From an uncultured Candidatus Melainabacteria bacterium (GTDB taxonomy: Bacteria > Cyanobacteriota > Vampirovibrionia > Gastranaerophilales > Gastranaerophilaceae): 52,132 bases of DNA. The stretch is taken from positions 1 to 52,132 of the forward strand of contig CAKVND010000009.1 in the NCBI GenBank assembly GCA_934777245.1, in the 5' to 3' direction. This document shows, piece after piece, positions 1-8,139 of the stretch. Each line of letters begins with the position of its first letter. Position 1 is the stretch's first letter. The notes below the pieces were generated by a model, which was not told where the DNA came from, searched no databases, and saw only the letters and a program-made list of their open reading frames with translations. The position numbers were made by a program, and so were the translations under genes.

Positions 1-986
1 ATTCAGGTATTGACGAAGCTAATATTGACCCATACAGAATTGGTGTTTTAGTAAGTTCTGCAGCTGGTGGTTTCAAAACTTTTGAAAAGAACCACATGGC
101 TATGATTAATAAAGGACCTACAAAAGGTTCTCCATTCACAGTTCCTATGTTAATCGTTGATATGGCATCAGGTCGTGTATCTATGAAACATGGTTACAAA
201 GGTGTAAACAAAGCTGTTGTTTCTGCTTGTGCTACAGGATCTCACTCAATCGGTGACGCATTCAGAACAATTCAATACGGCGATGCGGATGTTATGGTAG
301 CTGGCGGTTGCGAAGCTACAATCACAACTTTGGGTATCGGTGCATTCACAGCAGCTAGAACTCTTTCTAAGAGAAATGACGAACCTACAAAAGCTTCAAG
401 ACCTTATGATAAAGATAGAGATGGTTTTGTAATGGGTGAAGGCGCAGGCGTAGTTGTTCTTGAAGAATATGAACACGCAAAAGCTCGTGGTGCTAAGATT
501 TATGCAGAAATCGTTGGTTATGGTCAATCCGCTGATGCTTATGATATGGTTGCTCCGGATCCGGACGGTAACGGTGCAATTAAGGCTATGGAATTAGCTC
601 TTGCTGATGCAGGTATGAAACCTGAAGATATTGATTACATCAATCCACACGGAACAAGTACAGGTTTAGGTGATGTAGCTGAATCTCAAGCTATTGCTAA
701 GATTTTTGGCGACAAAGAAAAAAATCCAAACTTGTTAGTAAGTTCAACAAAGAGCATGCATGGTCATATGTTGGGCGCAACTGGTGCTGTTGAAGGTATC
801 GTTTGTGTTAAAACTATTACAGACGGTAAAGTTCCTCCAACAATCAATCTTGATAACCAAGACGAACATGTTGCTAATCTTGATTATGTTCCACATAAAG
901 CAAGAGAAAAGAAGGTTCATGCCGCACTTTCAAATTCATTCGGATTTGGTGGTCACAACGCAACTTTGGTTTTCAAAGAAGTGTAA
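1..986 (+). CDS. fabF: 3-oxoacyl-[acyl-carrier-protein] synthase II (KAS II), 5' end missing
   Basis: This is the C-terminal three quarters of a FabF-type condensing enzyme, which elongates acyl-ACP with malonyl-ACP in fatty acid synthesis in the cytosol. The reading frame is open from base 3, so the gene begins before the window. The thiolase-fold catalytic triad is visible: the nucleophilic Cys in SACATGS, the first His in NPHGTST and the second His in MHGHMLGATGA. The C-terminal glycine-rich SFGFGGHN loop is also intact. Codon use is more even and GC-richer than in the island downstream, as expected for a core housekeeping gene. A good terminator follows, so the neighbouring restriction island is a separate transcription unit. 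The family assignment is secure. Confidence 0.97.
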   Translation, partial: SGIDEANIDPYRIGVLVSSAAGGFKTFEKNHMAMINKGPTKGSPFTVPMLIVDMASGRVSMKHGYKGVNKAVVSACATGSHSIGDAFRTIQYGDADVMVAGGCEATITTLGIGAFTAARTLSKRNDEPTKASRPYDKDRDGFVMGEGAGVVVLEEYEHAKARGAKIYAEIVGYGQSADAYDMVAPDPDGNGAIKAMELALADAGMKPEDIDYINPHGTSTGLGDVAESQAIAKIFGDKEKNPNLLVSSTKSMHGHMLGATGAVEGIVCVKTITDGKVPPTINLDNQDEHVANLDYVPHKAREKKVHAALSNSFGFGGHNATLVFKEV

Positions 987-1059
987 TTTTAACTTAATAA
1001 TATAAACTGAAACCCTAAAACTAGACAAAGTAAAAAAGGGTGATTAAAAAATAATCAAT

Positions 1060-1092
1060 AAAATGACTTCTGTATTGTACAGGAGTCATTTT
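1060..1092 (+). terminator. Rho-independent terminator after fabF
   Basis: A 15-bp stem (left arm 1060-1074, right arm 1078-1092, loop TTG) has one G-T wobble and is followed by a T-rich tail. It lies about 75 bases after the fabF stop and ends the core-genome transcription unit before the island. Confidence 0.8.
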
Positions 1093-1140
1093 ATTTCTGC
1101 TACATTAATGCTTCTCATTTATTATATTATTTTCTTTTAA

Positions 1141-1169
1141 TAACATTCTATATTCTAGGTTAGTATAAT
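1141..1169 (+). promoter_or_regulatory. Candidate promoter of the type I restriction island
   Basis: A perfect TATAAT (1164-1169) stands 17 bp after TAACAT (1141-1146), or 18 bp after ATAACA. The predicted leader to the hsdM ATG is about 120 bases and holds two AGGCCT palindromes and a short AGACGT/ACGTCT inverted pair. I see no gene in 987-1295 apart from this promoter and the fabF terminator. Confidence 0.55.
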
Positions 1170-1295
1170 AAAGGCCTTAATCCAGACGTAATAACACAAT
1201 TAAGATACCATGAACTTATTATTAACAAAGGCCTAACGTCTATATTTATGCTAAAATTAGTGTGTAAAAAAGTGTTTTATCTAACGAGGGTTAAT

Positions 1296-2807
1296 ATGGC
1301 AGAGAAGAATAGTGCAAATATCGGTTTTGAAGAACAATTATGGAAGGCAGCTTGTGTATTATGGGGACATATTCCTGCTGCAGAATATCGAAAAGTTATT
1401 GTGGGTTTAATTTTTCTAAGATATATATCAAGTGTTTTTGATAAAAAGTACCAACAACTTGTAGCAGAAGGCGACGGCTTTGAAAACGATAAAGATGAAT
1501 ATACTGCCGAAAATATCTTCTTTGTTCCAGAAGAAGCTCGTTGGACAAAAATCTCAGAAAACGCACATACTCCTGAAATCGGAAAAATAATTGATGATGC
1601 TATGGTTGCGATTGAAAGAGAAAATAAGTCTTTAAAAGGCGTTTTGCCTAAAAACTACGGTTCAGCTGATTTGGATAAAAGAGTTTTGGGTGAAGTTGTT
1701 GATTTGTTTACAAATAATATCAAGATGGATGATACAGAAGAAAGTAAGGACTTGTTAGGACGGACTTATGAATATTGTATTGCACAATTTGCTGCTTATG
1801 AAGGTACAAAGGGCGGAGAATTTTATACTCCACAAAGTATCGTAAAAACTCTTGTTGAAATCCTTAAACCGTTTGAAAATTGTAGAGTTTATGACCCTTG
1901 TTGCGGATCCGGTGGAATGTTTGTTCAATCTGTAAAATTCTTGCAAGCACACAGCGGAAATCGTGATAGAATTTCGGTTTATGGTCAAGAATCTAACGCT
2001 GATACTTGGAAAATGGCAAAAATGAATATGGCAATTCGTGGTATCGATGCAGATTTTGGACCATCACAAGCTGATACATTTTTTAATGATTTGCATCCGA
2101 CATTGAAAGCAGATTTTATTATGGCAAATCCTCCATTTAATCTTTCAAATTGGGGGCAAGATAAACTTCAAGATGATGTACGTTGGAAATATGGAGTTCC
2201 ACCAGCTGGAAATGCGAACTTTGCGTGGATACAACACATGATTCATCATCTTGCAGCCAATGGTAAAATTGGCTTGGTTCTAGCTAATGGTGCATTGTCC
2301 AGTCAAACAAGCGGTGAAGGTGAAATCAGAAAAAGAATTATTGAAGATGATTTGATTGAAGGTATTGTTGCACTGCCTACTCAATTATTTTATAGCGTAA
2401 CAATTCCTGTAACTCTGTGGTTTATTTCAAAAAATAAAAAACAAAAAGGTAAAACTTTGTTTATTGATGCTCGTAAAATGGGCTATATGGTAGATAGAAA
2501 ACATAGAGATTTTACAGATGAAGACATTAAAAAACTATCTGATACTTTTACTAAATTCCAAGAAGGAACATTGGAAAATGTAAAAGGATTCTGTGCCGTA
2601 ATATCAACAGAAGATATTGCAAAACAAGATTATATCCTAACCCCAGGGCGTTATGTCGGAATTGAAGAGCAAGAAGATGATGGCGAACCTTTTGAAGATA
2701 AGATGAAAAGATTAACTTCTGAACTTTCTGAAATGTTCACTAAATCAAATGAGTTGCAAGACGAAATCAAGAAGAACTTAGCAGCGATTGGATTTGAAGT
2801 GAAGTAG
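1296..2807 (+). CDS. hsdM: Type I restriction-modification methyltransferase subunit
   Basis: HsdM transfers a methyl group from S-adenosylmethionine to N6 of adenine, and with HsdS forms the modification core of a type I restriction enzyme. The SAM-binding motif I, DPCCGSGGMF (about residues 199-208), and the catalytic NPPF (about 277-280) are present, and the length of about 503 aa is normal. I chose the ATG at 1296 over an in-frame start 16 codons upstream because GAGG lies 7 bases before it and the family normally begins near this point. The next gene follows after 18 bases. The subunits hsdS (6082) and hsdR (8619) are separated from it by accessory genes rather than adjacent. Confidence 0.96.
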   Translation: MAEKNSANIGFEEQLWKAACVLWGHIPAAEYRKVIVGLIFLRYISSVFDKKYQQLVAEGDGFENDKDEYTAENIFFVPEEARWTKISENAHTPEIGKIIDDAMVAIERENKSLKGVLPKNYGSADLDKRVLGEVVDLFTNNIKMDDTEESKDLLGRTYEYCIAQFAAYEGTKGGEFYTPQSIVKTLVEILKPFENCRVYDPCCGSGGMFVQSVKFLQAHSGNRDRISVYGQESNADTWKMAKMNMAIRGIDADFGPSQADTFFNDLHPTLKADFIMANPPFNLSNWGQDKLQDDVRWKYGVPPAGNANFAWIQHMIHHLAANGKIGLVLANGALSSQTSGEGEIRKRIIEDDLIEGIVALPTQLFYSVTIPVTLWFISKNKKQKGKTLFIDARKMGYMVDRKHRDFTDEDIKKLSDTFTKFQEGTLENVKGFCAVISTEDIAKQDYILTPGRYVGIEEQEDDGEPFEDKMKRLTSELSEMFTKSNELQDEIKKNLAAIGFEVK

Positions 2808-2825
2808 TTTTTTAAGGATTAGAAA

Positions 2826-3803
2826 ATGGATAAAAATGAAATAATAATATATCAAACAGAAGATAATAATGTAGATATAAGTGTTAAGTTAGAAAATGAT
2901 ACAATTTGGCTAACGCAAGATGCTATTTGTGCATTGTTTGAATCAAGTAAAGCAAATATATCTGAGCATATTTCAAATATTTATAAAGAAGGAGAATTGG
3001 AAAAAGATTCAACTGTTCGGAAAATCCGAACAGTTCAAAAAGAAGGTAATAGAAATGTTACTAGAGAACGAATTCATTATAATTTAGACCTAATTTTATC
3101 TGTTGGTTATAGAGTTAAGTCCAAAACAGCTACCAAATTTAGAATTTGGGCAACAAATATATTAAAAGAATATATTTTAAAAAATAATACAATGGCAAAA
3201 AATCAAATTGCAGAAGAAAAATTAAAAATGCTTCAAAATACAATTACATTGTGTTCAAGGAGTATTGAATATCAGGCTGAAAATTTACAGTCAGCTATTC
3301 TCTTAGCGCAACTTCTTGATAACTTTGCACATGGGCTTGATTTGTTGGATAACTTTGACCATAAAACTTTGGATTCTAAAGGGCAAACAGAAAGAGAAGC
3401 TGTAAGAGTAACAGAAGAAGAATTTTTGCAAGTTATTGATAAAATGAAATCAGAATTCGCAAGTGATGTGTTTGCTAATCCAAAAGATGGTAGTTTTGCA
3501 AGTTCTGTTAATCAGATTTACCAAACATTTGATGGGCAAGAATTGTATCCTACATTAGAAGAAAAAGCTGCAATGCTTTTATATTTGATAACCAAAAACC
3601 ATTCTTTTTCAGACGGTAATAAACGTATTGCGGCAAGTTGTTTCTTGTATTTTATGGATAGAAACAGAATTTTGTATAAAAACGGAACTCCGATTATTGA
3701 TAATGCAACCTTGTTTTCTATGACATTACTAATCGCTGAAAGTAACCCAGCAGAGATGGAAACAATAAAAGATGTTGTAGTTAGCGTGTTGAATGTTTCG
3801 TAA
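2826..3803 (+). CDS. RhuM-family protein with C-terminal Fic/Doc domain
   Basis: A two-domain protein of 325 aa. Roughly residues 1-150 match the RhuM virulence-protein family (IWLTQDAIC, STVRKIRTVQKEGNR, HYNLDLILSVGYRVKS). The C-terminal half carries a Fic/Doc motif, HSFSDGNKR (about residues 259-267), corresponding to the HxFx(D/A)GN(K/R)R loop that binds nucleotide phosphates. Fic/Doc proteins transfer AMP or phosphate to target proteins and often act as toxins. RhuM-Fic proteins are frequently found next to type I restriction genes, as here between hsdM and hsdS. An AAGGA ribosome site precedes the ATG. A perfect hairpin lies in the coding sequence (3011-3035). Its role in the island, whether toxin or regulator, is not shown by the sequence. 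Confidence 0.88.
   Translation: MDKNEIIIYQTEDNNVDISVKLENDTIWLTQDAICALFESSKANISEHISNIYKEGELEKDSTVRKIRTVQKEGNRNVTRERIHYNLDLILSVGYRVKSKTATKFRIWATNILKEYILKNNTMAKNQIAEEKLKMLQNTITLCSRSIEYQAENLQSAILLAQLLDNFAHGLDLLDNFDHKTLDSKGQTEREAVRVTEEEFLQVIDKMKSEFASDVFANPKDGSFASSVNQIYQTFDGQELYPTLEEKAAMLLYLITKNHSFSDGNKRIAASCFLYFMDRNRILYKNGTPIIDNATLFSMTLLIAESNPAEMETIKDVVVSVLNVS
3011..3035 (+). repeat. Perfect 10-bp stem hairpin inside the RhuM coding region
   Basis: Left arm AACTGTTCGG (3011-3020), loop AAAAT and right arm CCGAACAGTT (3026-3035) form a perfect stem within the codons for the conserved TVRKIRTV segment. It has no T-tract, so it is not an ordinary terminator. It may simply reflect coding of the symmetric peptide, or be a translational brake or protein-binding site. 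Confidence 0.7.
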
Positions 3804-3871
3804 CCATTTGCGTAAGTATAACAATTCGGGATAAAATAAACAAAACAAGATTTCTTAGGAGAAAATTCATT

Positions 3872-4288
3872 ATGAATTATAAAAAATTAGATATAACAAA
3901 CTTGAGAAATTGTATTGATTCTTTGAGAGAATGTATAGAAGCGTATAATACAATTACAAACGAACAAATGCGAGGATTTATCGAAGATTCTTGTGTAAAA
4001 AGATTTGAATTTACTGTTGAAACATCTTGGAAAACTATGAAGAAATATTTGAAAGAAGTTTACGGTAAAGAAGACAAAGAATTAACTATGAATAATATTT
4101 TCAGATTAATGCAAGGCTATGGATTTATAAAATCTTGGGAAACTTAGCGTGAATATTACGATAGACGAAATGACACAAGCCACGAATATAATAGAGAAAA
4201 AGCAATGAACATATTAAAGTCAATGAATGGTTTGTTAGAAGATGCTAATTATTTTTATGCAGAATTAGAAAAGGAACTAAACAAGTAA
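3872..4288 (+). pseudogene. HepT/HI0074-like HEPN protein interrupted by in-frame TAG
   Basis: The frame encodes a helical partner of a minimal nucleotidyltransferase (NTase substrate-binding/HEPN family; FEFTVETSWKTMKKYLKE is the family core). An in-frame TAG at 4145-4147 ends the product at 91 aa, but the same frame continues for 46 codons to a TAA at 4286-4288, and that segment still matches the family. It contains RNDTSHEY, the RX4HXY motif that is the RNase active site and the AMPylation target of HepT toxins. TAG sits where the family would plausibly have Trp (TGG), so one G-to-A change explains it. As read, the catalytic motif would not be made. AGGAG precedes the ATG, and the nucleotidyltransferase gene starts on the base after TAA. 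Confidence 0.75.
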
Positions 4289-4615
4289 ATGGAACTTGGA
4301 ATTACAGAAAAAGAACATAATATAATTTTGAATATTCTGCAAGAATATTTTGATAAATATGCTTTTTATTATTATGGCTCAAGAATTAAAGGTACATTTA
4401 ATAAAACTTCTGACTTGGATATTTTGATTAAAGGTAATCAAGAAATGCCATTAAGAGATTTGGTTGAATTAAAAGAAAAATTTGATGAAAGCAAATTGCC
4501 ATATATAGTGAATTTCGCTGACTACAATAGCATTGACGAAAATTTTTATAACTTGATAAAAGATGATTTGGTGTTGGTGGAAGGGTTTGAAGTGTTGGAT
4601 GGGAGGAGTAGATGA
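4289..4615 (+). CDS. Minimal nucleotidyltransferase, MntA-type antitoxin
   Basis: A 108-aa protein of the polymerase-beta superfamily MNT group. The diagnostic GSX10DXD signature is exact: GSRIKGTFNKTSDLD at about residues 30-44. In HepT/MntA toxin-antitoxin pairs the MNT protein AMPylates a Tyr next to the RX4H motif of its HEPN partner and silences it. The partner frame lies immediately upstream and ends at the base before this ATG, so the pair is translationally coupled. Because the partner has a premature TAG before its active site, this antitoxin may now be an orphan. The last bases overlap the start of the next gene by 4. Family assignment is firm, role inferred from context. Confidence 0.87.
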   Translation: MELGITEKEHNIILNILQEYFDKYAFYYYGSRIKGTFNKTSDLDILIKGNQEMPLRDLVELKEKFDESKLPYIVNFADYNSIDENFYNLIKDDLVLVEGFEVLDGRSR

Positions 4616-5283
4616 ATTTTTTAAAAAAAATAATACCTACAAAAAATAAAACATCAATTAATATAAATTATGATAGTCCAGAATTTTATGCTGGAATGTG
4701 TTCTGTGTATGAAAATAAAGGTGGTTTTATAGATGTATTTTTTAAATATTTTCAGAAAAATTCTCAAATAAAAAAACAGAATAATTATTTCATAAAAATA
4801 AATATGGACTCACATTATTTAACAGACAATGATTTTATAGATTTGACAACAAACTTTAAAATCATTGTTGAAAACTTTTGTGATTTTTTTGAAATTGATG
4901 TAAAAGATCTTGAACTAACAATTTTATCTGCAACACAAGGTTGTTTTAATATTAATTTTGGTATTAATATTTGTAATAATAATTTTAGCTTGATTAATTT
5001 ACCTGATGCGAAAAAAAAATTAATGTTGCCAATAATTGAATATTTAACACAAAAAAAGATTGGAGAATATGAGAATTTTATAAGTCTATTTAAAGATTGT
5101 ATAAGTGGATATTTAGCAAAGCGAATAGATCAAAATATTAGTCAACTAAAATATATTGATATAAAAAAATCAAATGAAGCAAAAAAAATAATTATAAAAA
5201 CTCTTCAAAAACAACCAAATCTAGATTCGGTATCATTTAATGGAGAAATAGTACTTGCTTCTGAAATGGATGTGTTGTTATGA
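4612..5283 (+). CDS. Hypothetical protein in restriction island
   Basis: A 223-aa protein I do not recognise. It is Lys- and Asn-rich with no signal peptide or membrane segment and no obvious catalytic motif; alternating hydrophobic stretches suggest a mixed alpha/beta fold. It overlaps the MNT gene by 4 bases upstream and the next gene by 4 bases downstream (ATGA-type coupling), so it is part of one tightly packed operon. Its base composition is even more AT-rich than the hsd genes, which suggests separate acquisition. Together with the following membrane protein it could form a two-gene accessory system inside the type I island. That is inference from arrangement only. Confidence 0.7.
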   Translation: MNFLKKIIPTKNKTSININYDSPEFYAGMCSVYENKGGFIDVFFKYFQKNSQIKKQNNYFIKINMDSHYLTDNDFIDLTTNFKIIVENFCDFFEIDVKDLELTILSATQGCFNINFGINICNNNFSLINLPDAKKKLMLPIIEYLTQKKIGEYENFISLFKDCISGYLAKRIDQNISQLKYIDIKKSNEAKKIIIKTLQKQPNLDSVSFNGEIVLASEMDVLL

Positions 5284-6092
5284 ATTTTGATTTTGCTAAT
5301 TTTTTAACTACAATTTCTGCAACAGGTTTTGGTGCTTGGGGTGCTTATCTATTTAGTCTAAAACAAGAAGAAAAAAGACAAAAAGAAGCTGAGAAATCAC
5401 AACTTGTACAATTATTTTATGATTTAAATATATTATCAAAGTATATTTATCGCTATGGTACAAATGTAAAAAAACTTGCTCAAAGCATTTGTAATGGTAC
5501 CAGTCCGTATAATACTCCTATTGCTATGGATTCGGAGACTATTGATATTGAAAAGTTGGGTTTTATAACTTTAAAATCTAATAAGATGTATGAAATATTA
5601 TCGCATACAAGAATGGAAATTTTAACAATCTTTGAACAAGGAATAATATACAACGAGGCTGTTATTAAAAAGAAAAAAGATACAATTACGCAGTTAGTAA
5701 CGATTTGTATTTTATTTCCGAAACTAGTTACAATGATATACGTGTGTTTAATTAATATTAATTCAATGCTAATTAAATATTACAATGTAGAGAATCTAAT
5801 AAAAGATAATATTTTAAATACAATGACTGAAATATTAGAAGTTATAGAAAATGCAAAAAAAGAGTATAACAACGTAATAAACAATGAAGAACTTATTTGT
5901 TTTTATACAGGAAAACCTTATACACAAGAACAAAAAGACGGCGAAAGAGAAGATTTAGAATATATAGAATATGTTTTAAATGATTGGATACTTGATTTTG
6001 AATTAAAAAATTCTGGTTTAAAAAGTATTCTAAATTATATAAAAAAGATAATATTAAAAAATCGAAAAATGGAGGAAGAACATGACCTCTGA
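5280..6092 (+). CDS. Hypothetical protein with N-terminal membrane segment and coiled coil
   Basis: A 270-aa protein of unknown family. Residues about 6-26 are hydrophobic (FANFLTTISATGFGAWGAYL) and are followed by a highly charged helix (QEEKRQKEAEKSQ), the usual pattern of a single-pass anchor with a cytoplasmic coiled coil. A second hydrophobic stretch (about residues 141-163) may also insert. The 3' end overlaps hsdS by 11 bases, and the hsdS ribosome site lies inside this gene. Its partner is probably the 223-aa protein upstream, with which it overlaps by 4 bases. No enzymatic motif is visible. It may be a membrane effector or sensor carried by the island. Confidence 0.7.
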   Translation: MNFDFANFLTTISATGFGAWGAYLFSLKQEEKRQKEAEKSQLVQLFYDLNILSKYIYRYGTNVKKLAQSICNGTSPYNTPIAMDSETIDIEKLGFITLKSNKMYEILSHTRMEILTIFEQGIIYNEAVIKKKKDTITQLVTICILFPKLVTMIYVCLININSMLIKYYNVENLIKDNILNTMTEILEVIENAKKEYNNVINNEELICFYTGKPYTQEQKDGEREDLEYIEYVLNDWILDFELKNSGLKSILNYIKKIILKNRKMEEEHDL

Positions 6093-7215
6093 TTGGAAAG
6101 AATATACGTTAGAACAAATATCAACAATTTTGGGAGATGGTTTACATGGAACTCCTAAATATTCAATTAATGGCAAATATGCTTTTATTAATGGAAATAA
6201 TTTGTCTAATGGAAAAATAATTATTAAATCAGATACAAAGCGAGTAGATAAATGTGAATATGAAAAATATAAGAAAGACCTAAATAATAGAACATTATTA
6301 GTTTCTATAAATGGTACATTGGGAAACATTGCAGAATATAATGAAGAAAAAATTATATTAGGGAAAAGTGCTTGTTATTTTAATGTTAAAGAGGATATTG
6401 ATAAATATTTTATTAAATATATTTTATTGTCAAAAACATTTCAAGATTATCTAAATAATCAAGCAACAGGTACAACTATAAAAAATATCTCATTGAAACA
6501 GATGAGAGAGTATAATTTCTTATTGCCACCACTTGAAACTCAACAAAAAATAGCAAGGGTTTTGAGTGCGATTGATGATAAAATTGAATTAAATAATTCA
6601 ATAAATAATAATTTAGAACAACAAATTTTTACAATCTTTGATAATATATTCCCAAATGTAAGAGATGGTGAAAACACAATTTCAAATTATTTTTCACCCA
6701 AAAGAGGTAAAAATTTATTATCGAAAAACGCTATATTGGGAGATGTTCCAGTTATAGCAGGAGGATTGAACCCAGCAACATATCATAATGTTGCAAATAC
6801 AAATGCTCCTGTAATTACAATTTCCGCCTCTGGAGCAAATGCAGGTTTTGTAAATTTATGGCATATACCAGTTTGGTCTTCAGATTCTTCTTATATAGAT
6901 AATACAATAACTTCAAATATATATTTTTGGTACGTTATGTTAAAGAAAAGGCAACAAGAAATTTTTGATTCTCAAACTGGTTCTGCACAACCACACATTT
7001 ATCCTCAGCATATTGAAGGAATGACGGTGTCAGATATTGATATGAATTTAGTAAATGATTTTAATAATAATATTACTCCGTTATTTATAAATATAGGGAA
7101 AAATATAAAAGAAAATCAAAAACTTATTCAACTTCGTGATACACTTTTACCAAAACTTATGAGTGGTGAAATTGATGTTTCTAATGTGGATATTTCTGCT
7201 GATAATTTATTGTAA
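6082..7215 (+). CDS. hsdS: Type I restriction enzyme specificity subunit
   Basis: HsdS reads the bipartite target of the type I enzyme through two target-recognition domains separated by long helices. Two such repeats are visible: TRD1 (about residues 1-150) ends in the typical conserved-helix phrase LLPPLETQQKIARVLSAIDDKIELN, followed by a coiled coil. TRD2 (about 195-340) ends in a second helix closing with LRDTLLPKLMSGEID, a hallmark HsdS C-terminus. The start at 6082 has GGAGG 10 bases upstream. It overlaps the preceding gene by 11 bases. The TRDs are the variable part, and I cannot predict the DNA target. I see no second hsdS copy or inverted repeats for shuffling in the window. Confidence 0.95.
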   Translation: MTSDWKEYTLEQISTILGDGLHGTPKYSINGKYAFINGNNLSNGKIIIKSDTKRVDKCEYEKYKKDLNNRTLLVSINGTLGNIAEYNEEKIILGKSACYFNVKEDIDKYFIKYILLSKTFQDYLNNQATGTTIKNISLKQMREYNFLLPPLETQQKIARVLSAIDDKIELNNSINNNLEQQIFTIFDNIFPNVRDGENTISNYFSPKRGKNLLSKNAILGDVPVIAGGLNPATYHNVANTNAPVITISASGANAGFVNLWHIPVWSSDSSYIDNTITSNIYFWYVMLKKRQQEIFDSQTGSAQPHIYPQHIEGMTVSDIDMNLVNDFNNNITPLFINIGKNIKENQKLIQLRDTLLPKLMSGEIDVSNVDISADNLL

Positions 7216-7220
7216 AGTTG

Positions 7221-7249
7221 TTTCTATTTTGTAAAAACTAAGATATAAT
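7221..7249 (+). promoter_or_regulatory. Candidate internal promoter for the GAF-Panacea pair
   Basis: A perfect TATAAT (7244-7249) is preceded at 17 bp by TTTCTA (7221-7226), in the 57-base gap after hsdS. TGGAGAA then precedes the ATG at 7273. The -35 is weak. This could express the next two genes, and perhaps hsdR, independently of hsdM. Confidence 0.45.
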
Positions 7250-7272
7250 AAATTTAGTACTGGAGAATATGA

Positions 7273-8139
7273 ATGTTATTAACGAGAATAAAACAATGGT
7301 TTAGTTTTATTTTTTATAAATTTTTAGATATTATTGGTTGGTCTAAAATAGTGTTTCAAATGTTATCTGGTGTATATGGTTCATTTTCTGCATTAGATTT
7401 AACAAAAGTTTTGATTAGCAAGCATCCTGCGGTCTCTTTTTTACATTGGATTTTATGTTCACATCCTTTAAAAATTTTTCTTGTACTTCAAGTTATTTTA
7501 TGTTTTATAGCTGTGGCAGAAAAGTGTGCAATTGGTTCATATACAAAATTAAAGCAGGAATTAAATAAAAAGGAAGAAAAACTAGAAATTTTAAATAATA
7601 ATATAAGAGAACTTTTTGATGGTTTGTTGATGTCTTTTGCAAATGCAGAATTAGAATTTGGAACGCATGAGCAAAATCAAGAAAGAATTTCGTTATATTT
7701 TGCAAAAAAAGATCAAAAACACAATATTGACTATTTATATCCAATAGGAAGATATTCAAGTAATCAAGCATTTAGGAATACTCGTCGTAGTAAATATAGC
7801 ATAAATAAGGGGTGCATAGGGAAAGCATACCAAAACGACTTTTGTTATAATGGTAATGTTACAAGAGAAGAATGCTTAAATGACTATTTATATACGGAAG
7901 AAGAATATAATGCAATGCGTATGAAGTCAAAAACAATTGCCGCTATTTCAATAAAAGATGAGTCAAATAGAGTTATTGGTGTTTTGGTTGCAGAATCTCA
8001 AGAAAAATCGTGGTTATCTGGAACTATTAAAAGAAAATTGGAGAAACAAGTAAAATATTATGCTAAAATTTGTACTACTCTAAATAATTATATAAATGAT
8101 AAAGTAGAAATTATAAAAAAAGGAGATATGCCATGGTAG
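7273..8139 (+). CDS. Membrane-anchored GAF-like domain protein, putative partner of Panacea protein
   Basis: A 288-aa protein with hydrophobic segments near residues 8-25 and 66-84 (FLVLQVILCFIAVAE), a charged coiled coil (about 90-115) and a C-terminal GAF-like domain. That domain is suggested by the aromatic/Gly pattern around YPIGRYSSNQAF, the GCIGKAY loop and the closing beta strands AAISIKDESNRVIGVLVAES. GAF domains usually bind small ligands. It overlaps the downstream Panacea gene by 7 bases, the layout of a toxin-antitoxin pair in which Panacea neutralises diverse partners, including membrane-active ones. I infer a membrane effector with a ligand-sensing domain. Direct evidence for toxicity is lacking, and the GAF call is by pattern only. 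Confidence 0.65.
   Translation: MLLTRIKQWFSFIFYKFLDIIGWSKIVFQMLSGVYGSFSALDLTKVLISKHPAVSFLHWILCSHPLKIFLVLQVILCFIAVAEKCAIGSYTKLKQELNKKEEKLEILNNNIRELFDGLLMSFANAELEFGTHEQNQERISLYFAKKDQKHNIDYLYPIGRYSSNQAFRNTRRSKYSINKGCIGKAYQNDFCYNGNVTREECLNDYLYTEEEYNAMRMKSKTIAAISIKDESNRVIGVLVAESQEKSWLSGTIKRKLEKQVKYYAKICTTLNNYINDKVEIIKKGDMPW

Noticed and set aside
1248..1295. Longer hsdM start giving 16 extra residues.
   Set aside because: No ribosome site, and the extra peptide does not resemble the HsdM N-terminus; ATG at 1296 has GAGG.
4145..4147. Genome-wide TAG recoding, based on the TAG inside the HEPN-like gene.
   Set aside because: TAG ends other intact genes here (for example hsdM, and both inactive recombinases next to a downstream ATG), so it is an ordinary stop.
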